Origin: Elysia marginata
Lineage: Eukaryota > Mollusca > Gastropoda > Plakobranchidae
DNA length: 29,681 bases
Assembly: GCA_019649035.1 (NCBI GenBank)
Contig: BMAT01004028.1
Location: 141,781-171,461 of the forward strand
Direction of reading: 5' to 3'
Position numbers and translations under genes: made by a program. Under the pieces are notes generated by a model. That model was not told the DNA's origin, did no database searches, and saw nothing but the letters and a program-made list of their open reading frames with translations. Within the stretch, counting starts at the first letter, position 1. Each line of letters starts with the position of its first letter. Shown here piece by piece: positions 1-8,321 of the stretch.

Positions 1-679
1 CGATACCAACAGTATATACTCTGATACCACTAGATACAGCTTTTGAGATGACTTCAGAAAGATCTGTTTGAGAGTGGTCTTCTCCATCGGAGATGATAAT
101 GAGTATTTTATTGCTTTGTTCTTCACTATCGTAATAGTTTTTAGAGAGATTGATGGCTTGTGCTATCGCAGTCCCTTGTGAGGATATCATATCAGTATTG
201 AGGTTGTTTAGGAACAATCTCGCCACATCATAGTCTGTAGTAATAGGGAGCTGTGGAAAAGCCTGAGCTGCATAGACAATGATACCTACTCTGTCTCCCA
301 CCAATTTGTCGATAATTTTGGAAACCAAGTGTTTTGCCTTATCCAACCTGTTTGGGGCAATGTCTTCCGTCAACATACTTTTGGAAACATCAATGGCAAA
401 AACCACATCTGCTCCTTCTCTTTTGACAGTTTGAAGTTTTATTCCCATTTTTGGATTGACAAGTGCTACGACTATCAGTACAATAGAAAAGCACAGTATA
501 AAAAACTTAATTCCAAACTTGAATAGCGATGAATATGGACTCAGTTTGACTAAGAAGTGCTTATCCAAAAAGTTTTTCTGTGTTCTCTTTTTCCAAAAGT
601 ATGTGTAGAGGTACAATACCAAAAGTATTGGTAATAAAAGTAATAGATAAAAATATTTTGTTTCTTCTAAAAGGTACAT
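1..679 (-). CDS. batB: BatB-like VWA membrane protein, C-terminus cut off by window edge
   Basis: The open frame starts with ATG at 679 and runs off the left edge, giving 226 residues without a stop. Residues about 10-28 and 55-75 are hydrophobic segments. A von Willebrand factor A domain follows, with its metal-binding (MIDAS) DVSKS at 97-101, a GTA loop and an SDGED strand, so the metal site looks intact. This is the BatB pattern: two N-terminal membrane helices, a periplasmic VWA domain, and normally one C-terminal helix, which is lost here. It starts one base after the batA stop (TAG-A-ATG), so it is translated with batA as the last visible gene of the moxR operon. Bat proteins are thought to work with the MoxR ATPase in envelope stress or protein maturation; the exact task is not settled. 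Confidence 0.9.
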   Translation of the reverse strand, partial: MYLLEETKYFYLLLLLPILLVLYLYTYFWKKRTQKNFLDKHFLVKLSPYSSLFKFGIKFFILCFSIVLIVVALVNPKMGIKLQTVKREGADVVFAIDVSKSMLTEDIAPNRLDKAKHLVSKIIDKLVGDRVGIIVYAAQAFPQLPITTDYDVARLFLNNLNTDMISSQGTAIAQAINLSKNYYDSEEQSNKILIIISDGEDHSQTDLSEVISKAVSSGIRVYTVGI

Positions 680-680
680 T

Positions 681-1685
681 CTAAATAAAACTTTTGAAAA
701 GGGTGTATCTAGCAACCACTTCCAATAATATCAAGATAAGTGCCAAAGCAGTGAAGATTCTGTATTTTTTTTCATAATTGTAATATCTAAATTCTTTTAA
801 CTCTGTTTTTTCTAACTTGTCTATTTCATTGTAAATTTCCTTTAGCTCTTTGTTGTCCTTTGCCCTAAAGTACTTTCCGTTAGTCTGCTGGGCTATTGAT
901 TTTAGAAGGGCTTCGTCTATTTCAACTTTTCTAAGTCCAAATTTTAGGCTACCGTCGGGTCTGTAGGCTATGGGTGTCTTTGCCATACCATTAGTTCCAA
1001 TACCTATCGTGTAGACTTTGATATTATAACCCAAAGCTAGTTGAGTTGCTGTTTTGGGGTTAATAAAACCAGAGTTATTCATTCCATCTGTTAAAAGAAT
1101 AATAACTTTGCTTTTTGACTTACTGGTTTTTAGTCTATTGACCGCGGTAGAAAGTCCCATGCCGATTGCCGTTCCGTCTTCCAAATTTCCATAGTCAATA
1201 CCTCTAATGGAACTTATAACAATGCCTTTGTCACTTGTTACGGGCATTCTAGTATAGCTTTCGGTAGCATAGATTACTAGCCCAACCCTATCATTTATCC
1301 TCTGGTTTACAAACTCAATTGCGACATTTTTCAAGGCTTCCAATCGGTTAGGTTTCAGATCATTAGCCAACATACTTGAAGAAGCATCTATCGCCATTAC
1401 AATATCAACACCCCTTGTAGATTTAGGCTTTACAGAGAGGCTCTCTGACTGTGGTCCTGCCAAAGCTATAATTATGAGGGTAACGGATAGAATTCTTCCT
1501 AAGGATAAAAGTACTTTAAGTTTGGGGAGTATGCTTTTATTCCCTTCAAAACCCTCTAAAGAAGATATTTTGAAGGTACCAACCTGCCTGTTTTTGTTCA
1601 TTATGTACCATAGAACGAGTAGGGGGAGCACTAAAAAAAGCCAAAAGGCTTCGGGGTTGGCAAATTGAAATTTCTCAAAATCCAT
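681..1685 (-). CDS. batA: BatA-like VWA membrane protein
   Basis: 334 residues. Hydrophobic segments lie near 13-30, 58-78 and 312-330, giving the usual BatA topology with the VWA domain between the second and third helix. The MIDAS motif is D100-A-S-S-S104, with a DGTA loop and a LTDGMNN strand further on, so all three metal-binding loops are present. The N-terminal FANPEAFWLF stretch is typical of the aerotolerance regulator N-terminal region (BatA family). Its ATG overlaps the stop of the preceding BatD-like gene by one base (TAATG), and batB follows one base after its stop, so all three are translationally coupled. Likely function is as an inner-membrane partner of the MoxR ATPase; this is known from the family and not proven for this protein. 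Confidence 0.93.
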   Translation of the reverse strand: MDFEKFQFANPEAFWLFLVLPLLVLWYIMNKNRQVGTFKISSLEGFEGNKSILPKLKVLLSLGRILSVTLIIIALAGPQSESLSVKPKSTRGVDIVMAIDASSSMLANDLKPNRLEALKNVAIEFVNQRINDRVGLVIYATESYTRMPVTSDKGIVISSIRGIDYGNLEDGTAIGMGLSTAVNRLKTSKSKSKVIILLTDGMNNSGFINPKTATQLALGYNIKVYTIGIGTNGMAKTPIAYRPDGSLKFGLRKVEIDEALLKSIAQQTNGKYFRAKDNKELKEIYNEIDKLEKTELKEFRYYNYEKKYRIFTALALILILLEVVARYTLFKSFI

Positions 1686-3238
1686 TACTGTTGCAAACTA
1701 AATTTCAATGAGTTTTGTACACGTTCCACAATCTGTTTGGCATTAGTGTCGCCATTTTCATAGACAAAAGTTAACTTTTGTACAATTCCATTTTCACTAA
1801 ATAACAAAATAAAATATTGCTTTTTTTGAATGGAAGAAGTTAGAGGGGTTTCAATATCAAATCTCCCATATATCTTGATTCCTTTTTCCCCTTGTACGGT
1901 TATATATTCCTCCTCTTTGGTAATGATATTTTTAGACTTGTATTTTTCAAAGTAGTCAAAACTTTCCTTCACTACCTTTTTATCTATAAGACTGTCGGAA
2001 GCACTTAGACCTTTGTAGTGCTGCAGTTTAATCAACAAAGGAGAAGAAAAAGACCCATAGGTAAAAGTATCTGTTTTTGGATTTCCCTTTTCTCGTTTCA
2101 GTATTTCCGGACTCTCCAAAATTGTAGGAGGAAATCCGTATTGGCTTGTAAACCAAGTTTTTTCTGCTAACTTTTTTGTCTCTGTTTTGGGGAGGAACAC
2201 CCACACCAAAACCCCCAGCAAAATTAGCCCTACAGTGATACCACCTATCCTATTTATTTTCCTTCTTCTCTCGGTTTGTTTCTGTTTTTCCAAAAGCCTC
2301 TTTTCCTCTTCTGTAACTTCTTCGGGAATTATTTTTTTGATAGTAGAAACCATGTATTTCATGAAATCAAAGTCCTTAGACACAGCGTTTATCTCAGGAG
2401 AAAACTTTGCAAACTTTACCAAGTCAGCATTTCTCAATAGTATTTCCAATGTCTTTAAGTCCTTCCCCTCTGGTGGATACTCGCAGTCTTTTATCTTTTG
2501 TATAAGCTCATCGGTTGTGCTTTCTAATGCGTCTACTTTTATTGTTTCTGCAATATAGATTCTAAAAATATCAGTGAGTTCAGTATAGTAGGTTTTAAAG
2601 TCAGACTGAAGGATATATTTTGATACTTTCAGCTTTTCTAACATATAATTTGCTTTGTCAAAAGGAGATAGCAAGGCGACTTTTTCCATTTCTGTCAGTT
2701 CTTTTTTTCTGAAGAAAAACCAATACAAAAAGCCTCCAATAAGAGCTAGACCTAGTAGAGAATACCAGATAAAACCCCATGGAAATACAGTCTTTTTCTC
2801 TACTGAAAAAGTCTTTTTGATGTCGTAAAATCTCTTGGATATAGTGTCTACGACAAGGTCTCTAATTTCTACAATCAGAGAATCCGTTTTTACCAAAATA
2901 CTATCGCTAATCAGAACATTTTGAGAAGGGATAACCTTGATCCCGCTATCAAAGTTGGATAGCTTATACCTTTTTTGCAAGATAAAAGGGGAGGGTTCTT
3001 TTAGGGTATCTAATTTGATACTGATTGTACTAAATGTACTTATGGGGGTGGAATCATTTGGAAACACTACCCTCTGTATAGAGTCAGAATTAATCTGAAT
3101 GGTGTAATTTATTGTCGCGCCAATATCTACCTTTAGACTATCTACCCATACTTTTACATCCGTATTTTGAGACAGGGCAAAGCTCCCAAAAAAATAAATT
3201 AAGGGAATAAGTGAAATTTTTTTGATGGGTCTCATCAT
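1685..3238 (-). CDS. BatD-like membrane protein between DUF58 and batA
   Basis: 517 residues. An N-terminal signal peptide (about 1-23) is followed by a beta-rich periplasmic region (about 25-150), a membrane helix (about 154-176), a cytoplasmic helical domain (about 180-325, ending in a very charged EEEKRLLEKQK-type stretch), a second helix (about 331-349) and a C-terminal domain of about 160 residues. The layout recalls BatD and DUF4381-like proteins found at this position in Bacteroidota moxR operons. I recognise it by context more than by a signature motif. Two ATGs stand at the start; the first lies directly against the stop of the DUF58 gene. The extra C-terminal domain behind a second helix is not part of a minimal BatD and I do not recognise it. 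Confidence 0.8.
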   Translation of the reverse strand: MMRPIKKISLIPLIYFFGSFALSQNTDVKVWVDSLKVDIGATINYTIQINSDSIQRVVFPNDSTPISTFSTISIKLDTLKEPSPFILQKRYKLSNFDSGIKVIPSQNVLISDSILVKTDSLIVEIRDLVVDTISKRFYDIKKTFSVEKKTVFPWGFIWYSLLGLALIGGFLYWFFFRKKELTEMEKVALLSPFDKANYMLEKLKVSKYILQSDFKTYYTELTDIFRIYIAETIKVDALESTTDELIQKIKDCEYPPEGKDLKTLEILLRNADLVKFAKFSPEINAVSKDFDFMKYMVSTIKKIIPEEVTEEEKRLLEKQKQTERRRKINRIGGITVGLILLGVLVWVFLPKTETKKLAEKTWFTSQYGFPPTILESPEILKREKGNPKTDTFTYGSFSSPLLIKLQHYKGLSASDSLIDKKVVKESFDYFEKYKSKNIITKEEEYITVQGEKGIKIYGRFDIETPLTSSIQKKQYFILLFSENGIVQKLTFVYENGDTNAKQIVERVQNSLKFSLQQ

Positions 3239-4105
3239 TTACGCCCTAGATTTAAAATAGGTGAGCAAGGGCTTTATGTAGCCCTCACCAACTTCTATTT
3301 CTATATTTCCCGCGCCACTCATTTTGAAACTATTTTTGAAGTAGTCTACGGTAGACTGATAGTGTTTTTTATAGGCTTTTCTAACCTTTTTAGATTGCGT
3401 ATTCACTAGCATTATCTTCCCTCTTTCTTTGTCTTGCATTTGGACAACGCCCAACTTTGGGATTTCTTCTTCTACCTTATCGTAAACTCTAATTCCGGTA
3501 ATATCATGTCTTTTGGAAGCAATCATCAGAGGTTTTTGATAGTTTTTGTCCATAAAGTCTGAAAGGATAAATACAATGGTCTTTTTCCTCAGCACATTAC
3601 TCAAAAATTTTATAGGTTCTGCAATGTTAGTTCTACTACTCATTGGCAAAAATTCAATCAGTTCTCTGATAATTCTCAGCACATGATGTCTCCCTTTTTT
3701 GGGGGGGATAAAGAGTTCTATTTTATCAGTAAACAAAATAACTCCTATTTTGTCGTTGTTTTGAGTGGCAGAAAAAGCAAGGGTAGCGGCGATCTCTGTC
3801 AGCACTTCATTTTTAAATTGTTTGTGTGTGGCAAAAGATTCACTCCCGCTCACATCTACAACCACCATCATAGTGAGCTCCCTTTCCTCTTCAAAAACCT
3901 TTACAAAAGGCTCATTGTACCTAGCGGTAACATTCCAGTCTATAGTCCTTATATCATCTCCAAAGTAGTAAGGTCTTACCTCACTAAAGGTCATCCCCTT
4001 ACCCTTAAAACGAGAATGATACTCCCCACCAAACAGTTGATTGCTAAGGGTTTTGGTTTTTATTTCTATCTTCCGAACCTTTTTCAGCAGATCTTTGGTA
4101 TCCAT
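3239..4105 (-). CDS. DUF58 protein of the MoxR operon
   Basis: 288 residues, cytoplasmic, no membrane segment. The N-terminal third holds the DUF58 hallmark, here YYFGDDIRTIDWNVTAR near residues 46-62. A VWA-like domain follows with DVSGS at 84-88 as a MIDAS site. DUF58 proteins accompany MoxR ATPases throughout bacteria and probably act as adaptors between the ATPase and the membrane VWA proteins. The gene starts 20 bases after moxR and its stop abuts the next ATG. The codons around 3695-3708 contain seven C followed by six A (coding strand); the reading frame is intact through it. Confidence 0.93.
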   Translation of the reverse strand: MDTKDLLKKVRKIEIKTKTLSNQLFGGEYHSRFKGKGMTFSEVRPYYFGDDIRTIDWNVTARYNEPFVKVFEEERELTMMVVVDVSGSESFATHKQFKNEVLTEIAATLAFSATQNNDKIGVILFTDKIELFIPPKKGRHHVLRIIRELIEFLPMSSRTNIAEPIKFLSNVLRKKTIVFILSDFMDKNYQKPLMIASKRHDITGIRVYDKVEEEIPKLGVVQMQDKERGKIMLVNTQSKKVRKAYKKHYQSTVDYFKNSFKMSGAGNIEIEVGEGYIKPLLTYFKSRA

Positions 4106-4125
4106 AAATGATAGGATTATTTACT

Positions 4126-5127
4126 TTAAGGAACTTCTACCTCATTGATAATTTGGGTAATGATGTTTTCGGTGGTTACATTTTCAGCTTCCGCCTCATA
4201 GGTTAAACCAATACGATGCCTTAGGATGTCATAGACAACAGCCCTCACATCTTCCGGTATCACATAGCCTCTTCTCCTTATAAAAGCAAAACATTTTGAG
4301 GCTTTTGCCAAGTTGATACTTCCTCTAGGCGATGCTCCAAAACTGATAAGGGGAGAGAGTTCCTTAAGCTTATATTTGTCTGGATATCGGGTGGCGAAAA
4401 TGATGTCCAAAATGTATTTCTCTATTTTTTCATCCATATAAACCATATCGGCAGACTTCTGAGCCTTGAGTATTTTGGCAGTACTCACAACGGCCTTGCT
4501 TTTCCGAGAACTATCCTTCAAATTATTTTTTATGATTTGTTGCTCCTCGTCCAATTTGGGGTAGTCAATAACAGCTTTTAGCATAAATCTGTCCACTTGT
4601 GCTTCGGGTAATGGATATGTTCCTTCTTGGTCTATTGGGTTTTGCGTAGCCATTACCAAAAAAGTATCGTCTAGCTTAAAAGACGATTCACCTATGGTAA
4701 CTTGTTTTTCCTGCATGGCCTCCAACAGAGCCGATTGTACTTTGGCGGGGGCTCTATTTATCTCATCTGCTAAGATAAAGTTGGCAAATATCGGTCCTTT
4801 TTTGATAGAAAAATCATTTTCCTTTACATTGTAGACCACTGTACCTATGATGTCAGCGGGGAGGAGATCAGGGGTAAACTGCACCCTACTAAATGTGCCA
4901 CTTACGGCCTTTGAAAGACTGGTTATAGAGAGTGTTTTTGCCAGTCCGGGAACACCTTCTAGGAGAATATGCCCTTTCCCCAAAAGCCCCAAAAGTAATA
5001 CTTCTACCATGTGTTTTTGCCCCACTATGGAGTTTCGTATTTCCAAAGACAATGTGTCTATGAAAGCACTTTCCTTCTCAACGATCTCATTAATTTCAGC
5101 TATGCTACGGACTTGGCTATTTCCCAT
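4126..5127 (-). CDS. moxR: MoxR-family AAA+ ATPase
   Basis: 333 residues, the usual size. Walker A is GVPGLAKT at 58-65, Walker B is ILADEINR at 118-125, and the MATQNP sensor-1 region and the SPRG motif near the C-terminal lid are present. So this is a complete AAA_3-type ATPase with an AAA lid, predicted cytosolic. MoxR proteins act as chaperone-like ATPases, often with VWA partners; here the DUF58, BatD-like, BatA and BatB genes follow directly, so it likely heads that operon. The start at 5127 is the first ATG after a short, palindrome-rich region shared with the divergent histidine kinase. I did not find a convincing TAnnTTTG promoter upstream. Confidence 0.95.
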   Translation of the reverse strand: MGNSQVRSIAEINEIVEKESAFIDTLSLEIRNSIVGQKHMVEVLLLGLLGKGHILLEGVPGLAKTLSITSLSKAVSGTFSRVQFTPDLLPADIIGTVVYNVKENDFSIKKGPIFANFILADEINRAPAKVQSALLEAMQEKQVTIGESSFKLDDTFLVMATQNPIDQEGTYPLPEAQVDRFMLKAVIDYPKLDEEQQIIKNNLKDSSRKSKAVVSTAKILKAQKSADMVYMDEKIEKYILDIIFATRYPDKYKLKELSPLISFGASPRGSINLAKASKCFAFIRRRGYVIPEDVRAVVYDILRHRIGLTYEAEAENVTTENIITQIINEVEVP

Positions 5128-5176
5128 AAAAAATGCAATCTTTTAAAGTTTCTACACAAATCGGAGTAATTCCTAA

Positions 5177-5204
5177 ATTCGCGTCGCGAATATCTTAAGA
5201 TATT
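5177..5204. promoter_or_regulatory. Two overlapping palindromes between divergent moxR and histidine kinase genes
   Basis: ATTCGCG-T-CGCGAAT (5177-5191) is a perfect inverted repeat with 7-base arms. It overlaps AATATCTTAAGATATT (5189-5204), a perfect 16-base palindrome. They lie in the 98-base gap between two divergent starts and not at a gene end, so an operator for one or both genes is more likely than a terminator. The function is inferred only; the protein that would bind is unknown. Confidence 0.4.
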
Positions 5205-5225
5205 TTGTTTTGACAAGTTAAAAAC

Positions 5226-6389
5226 ATGTTAAACAAAAAGGGAAAAGTGCCCAAAATGGGATACAAAACACTTCAAATATTAATATTTAGCATGACATTT
5301 GTCTTTTTACTATTAGTATCATGGGGGGCATATCATATTTTTGGCCAACTAAAGGATTTAGGGCAGAGGGATATGCAAGTTTGGGTAAAAGCTCAAAAAA
5401 AGCTTTTGTTGTTCGAACCGGGAGATGATTTGAGTCTTCCTCTAGAAATCATTAATTCCAATTCTAAGATTCCCTTAATTATTGAAACAAAGGAAGGACA
5501 AATATTTGTTTCAAACTTGCCAGAAGATATTTCTAAAGATACATTCAAGATAAGGCAGAAAATACTAGATTTTTCAGAGGAAAACCCACCTTTTGAGGTG
5601 GATGAAAATGGCAAAAAAGCAACGCTCTATTACGGAAATATGAAAGTACTGAATGATTTGAGGGTTTATCCCTTTATATTTTTTGCAATTGTATGTGCCA
5701 TAATGCTACTAATTGTTTTGTTATATAAAACCCTGCGAAGAACAAATGAAAATAAATTGTGGGTAAGTATAGCTAAAGAAACTGCACACCAGATAGGCAC
5801 ACCACTTTCATCACTCATGGGGTGGATAGAGATTGCCAAAATGAAAGAGCCCCAGCAAATAGATGACCTGGACAGAATGTCAGAGGATGTGGATAGGCTC
5901 AGGACTATTTCCAATCGGTTCTCTCGTATTGGGTTTTCACCCAAACTGAGAAGACTCAATATTGTGGAAGAGACGATATTGGCAATTAATTACCTGAGGG
6001 ATAGAATACCTAAACAGGTTACCATAAATACAGATGTGGAAAGGGAAGAAATATTTGTAAATCTAGATTCAGAGTCTTATAGGTGGGCGGTAGAGAACAT
6101 CATTTTCAATGGCATTGACGCTATGGAGGGACAGGGAAATATCAAGATAAAAATAAATTTGCAAGACCACAATGTGAGCATAAAAATACTCGATAGTGGT
6201 AAGGGCATGTCCAAAAAGACCCTTGAAAAGGCATTTGAATCCGGATTTACCACCAAAAATAAGGGGTGGGGACTAGGTCTCGCACTAGTGAGTAGAATTA
6301 TAAAAAACGGACACAAGGGAAAGATAAAAGCCTCGTCCAAGGAAGGCGAAGGCTCTTGCTTTGAATTGATTTTCAACAACGCACCTTAA
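5226..6389 (+). CDS. Membrane sensor histidine kinase (orphan)
   Basis: 387 residues. Two membrane helices (about 17-39 and 147-168) bracket a periplasmic sensor region of roughly 105 residues that I do not recognise. The cytoplasmic kinase core follows: H-box AKETAHQIGTPLSS with the phospho-accepting His at 188, N-box NIIFNGIDAM (Asn 295), G1 DSGKGM (323-328) and G2 GWGLGLAL (347-354). All catalytic boxes are present, so it should be active. The HQIGTPLSS form of the H-box is common in Bacteroidota kinases. No response regulator lies next to it; it faces the moxR operon divergently and ends at a terminator-like hairpin, so it appears to be transcribed alone. An in-frame ATG at codon 11 is an alternative start. 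Confidence 0.93.
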   Translation: MLNKKGKVPKMGYKTLQILIFSMTFVFLLLVSWGAYHIFGQLKDLGQRDMQVWVKAQKKLLLFEPGDDLSLPLEIINSNSKIPLIIETKEGQIFVSNLPEDISKDTFKIRQKILDFSEENPPFEVDENGKKATLYYGNMKVLNDLRVYPFIFFAIVCAIMLLIVLLYKTLRRTNENKLWVSIAKETAHQIGTPLSSLMGWIEIAKMKEPQQIDDLDRMSEDVDRLRTISNRFSRIGFSPKLRRLNIVEETILAINYLRDRIPKQVTINTDVEREEIFVNLDSESYRWAVENIIFNGIDAMEGQGNIKIKINLQDHNVSIKILDSGKGMSKKTLEKAFESGFTTKNKGWGLGLALVSRIIKNGHKGKIKASSKEGEGSCFELIFNNAP

Positions 6390-6395
6390 TAAACT

Positions 6396-6476
6396 AAGAG
6401 GTCTTTATTTACATTCTTTTAACTCATTATTAAACTTTTGGAAAACACAAAAGTAGCGTTGAAAGACCTCTTTTTT
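6396..6476 (+). terminator. Terminator-like hairpin after the histidine kinase, with long structured loop
   Basis: AAGAGGTCTTT (6396-6406) pairs perfectly with AAAGACCTCTT (6462-6472), and the run of six T (6471-6476) follows at once, as in an intrinsic terminator for the plus-strand kinase gene. The loop is unusually long, 55 bases, and contains a second hairpin, CTTTTG (6435-6440) with CAAAAG (6448-6453). The remainder up to the leuA stop at 6612 shows nothing else I recognise. Confidence 0.55.
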
Positions 6477-6611
6477 GAATTTATGAAATACTTCCCGATA
6501 TATCTAGATTCTCTCTGTTTTTCTTATAATCGTAAATCCGAAAAGGACTCTTCCCCCCACCCAAATAACAAACTAGAAGCTCCAGTTACTTAAAAACATT
6601 TTTTCCATGTG

Positions 6612-7796
6612 CTATACACCAATACCATTTTTTTTGATATCTATGTTGCTTTTTTGGATGATAATAGGAATATCCCGATCTAATATTTCCTTTTTTTCGT
6701 CTGCAAATCTAAGGAACTCTTTGTATACAATATCTAGCTGTAGTTTCGTAAGGTCAAAGCCAACCTTTTTGGCTCTATAGGCCAAGGCCGCCCTTCCGCT
6801 TCTAGCAGTTAGCACTATGGAAGATTCCTGAACGCCGACATCTTCGGGGTCTATAATCTCGTAGGTTTCTCTATTTTTTATAAATCCATCTTGATGAATC
6901 CCAGAACTATGAGCAAAGGCATTTGACCCGACAATGGCCTTGTTTGGTTGTACAGGCATTCCCATACTTTCAGAAACCATTTGGCTGGTGCTGTATAGCA
7001 GTTTAGATTTAATTTTAGTGTCTAAATTTAAGTCTGGGTGTTGCCTCATAATCATCACGACTTCTTCCATTGAGGTGTTTCCTGCTCTCTCCCCAACACC
7101 GTTGATGGTACATTCTATCTGTCTCGCCCCATTGATAACACCTGATATGGAGTTGGCCGTCGAAAGCCCAAGATCATTATGGCAATGACAAGAAATAACA
7201 GCTTTTTCTATCCCCTTCACATTATTTATCAGATATCTGATTTTTTGCCCATATTCTTCTGGCAGACAGTATCCTGTCGTATCGGGAATATTGAGGACAG
7301 TGGCCCCAGATTTAATGACCTCTTCGCATATTTTTGCTAAAAAATCATTGTCTGTTCTACCCGCATCTTCTGCGTAGAACTCCACATCATCTACAAATTT
7401 TCGGGCATAGGTGACGGCTTCTTTTGCCATTTCTGTAATCCGTTCTCTACTAGAATTGAATTTGTGTTTTATGTGGGAGTCAGAAGTCCCAATACCGGTG
7501 TGTATCCGAGGTCTTTTTGCATATTTTAAGGCCTCTGCCGCCACATCAATATCCTTTTTTACCGCCCTTGTAAGACCACATACCCGCGCATTTTTAACCA
7601 ATTTGGAAATCTCTTCTACCGATTTAAAGTCTCCTGGACTAGATATTGGAAACCCTGCTTCTATGATGTCTACTCCCATTTCGTCAAGTCGCTTCGCGAT
7701 AATTAGCTTCTCTTTCGTATTGAGCTTACAACCGGGAACTTGTTCACCATCCCTTAGTGTGGTGTCAAAAATATCGACATAATTGGGAGTATTCAT
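6612..7796 (-). CDS. leuA: 2-isopropylmalate synthase, short form without regulatory domain
   Basis: 394 residues. The HMGL-like TIM barrel is complete: DTTLRDGEQ (11-19) at the first strand, HCHNDLG (204-210) as metal ligands, and [14 protein letters not shown] (233-246). A short linker region with SGIHQDG follows. The enzyme condenses acetyl-CoA with 2-oxoisovalerate, the first committed step of leucine synthesis. Classical LeuA proteins have about 500 residues with a C-terminal leucine-binding dimer domain; that domain is absent here, so feedback control by leucine through it is not expected. Homocitrate or citramalate synthase is an alternative reading, but the barrel motifs fit LeuA best. 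No other leu gene is nearby; the gene stands alone with its own upstream region. Confidence 0.87.
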   Translation of the reverse strand: MNTPNYVDIFDTTLRDGEQVPGCKLNTKEKLIIAKRLDEMGVDIIEAGFPISSPGDFKSVEEISKLVKNARVCGLTRAVKKDIDVAAEALKYAKRPRIHTGIGTSDSHIKHKFNSSRERITEMAKEAVTYARKFVDDVEFYAEDAGRTDNDFLAKICEEVIKSGATVLNIPDTTGYCLPEEYGQKIRYLINNVKGIEKAVISCHCHNDLGLSTANSISGVINGARQIECTINGVGERAGNTSMEEVVMIMRQHPDLNLDTKIKSKLLYSTSQMVSESMGMPVQPNKAIVGSNAFAHSSGIHQDGFIKNRETYEIIDPEDVGVQESSIVLTARSGRAALAYRAKKVGFDLTKLQLDIVYKEFLRFADEKKEILDRDIPIIIQKSNIDIKKNGIGV

Positions 7797-7845
7797 CGCT
7801 GATTATGATTTAGGCTACTAAGTTAGGGAATAAAGTTTTTTTAAA

Positions 7846-7878
7846 AAAAGGTAGATTCAACATTCCAAGTGCGACAAA
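7846..7878 (-). promoter_or_regulatory. Possible leuA promoter
   Basis: On the minus strand, TTTG (7878-7875) lies 21 bases before TACCTTTT (7853-7846). The latter matches seven of eight positions of the Bacteroidota -7 element TAnnTTTG. It lies about 50 bases upstream of the leuA ATG. The match is imperfect and the region is rich in A and T, so this is only a candidate. It overlaps one arm of the inverted repeat listed next. Confidence 0.3.
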
Positions 7879-7956
7879 TAAGAAAAACATTTGTAGACTA
7901 AATTAATTGGCATTTCTAGTTTTTCTTCATATTTATCGCACTTGCGAAGTCGCGAT
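7867..7956 (-). repeat. Long inverted repeat with an alternative hairpin upstream of leuA
   Basis: On the minus strand, AAGTGCGATAAAT (7943-7931) pairs with ATTTGTCGCACTT (7879-7867), with one G-U pair that exists only in the minus-strand RNA. After a 3-base bulge, nine more pairs follow (7927-7919 with 7888-7880), giving 22 pairs around a 30-base loop. The outer arm AAGTGCGAT can instead pair with the upstream ATCGCGACTT (7956-7947), leaving one bulged G. The two pairings exclude each other. The rest of the gene-free stretch 7797-8321 is AT-rich and I see no gene in it. Confidence 0.5.
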
Positions 7957-8321
7957 GTGTTAAAAAAATAATATTTATGCTGATAAGGTCATAAAAAATG
8001 TAAAATTTTAACGAAAAACAATCTCCTTGTGAAAACTTTAAAATCTATTTTGATACCCAGTATCTTTTATTCATTGGTTTTTTAAGCCTCTTTTATTAAT
8101 TAAACAGGTGTTCTTGATTCTAAGGAGTATCTGCCCATACTGTTACGAGAGCAGAAATTATTATTTTAGGAAAAGACACATAAGATAAAGAACATAAATT
8201 AACTATAAAATATACTATTACCCCAATGTAAATGATAAAGAGATTTTAATTTTTGAGGCAAGACAAAATAGCAAGAGTTTGCAAGATTTATATAGGAGTG
8301 GAATAATGCCTTAGTTGAATT

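Noticed and set aside
1-679. batB as a broken gene
   Set aside because: The frame is open up to the window edge with all VWA motifs; it is cut only by the window.
3695-3708. Run of seven C and six A (coding strand) in the DUF58 gene as a phase-variable or slippery site
   Set aside because: The reading frame is intact on both sides and the bases do not form a standard slippery heptamer; the run encodes Pro-Pro-Lys-Lys in a normal place.
7797-8321. Degraded gene or tRNA in the empty stretch between leuA and the DUF4301 gene
   Set aside because: I read frames on both strands and found only short pieces without a recognisable motif, and no cloverleaf.
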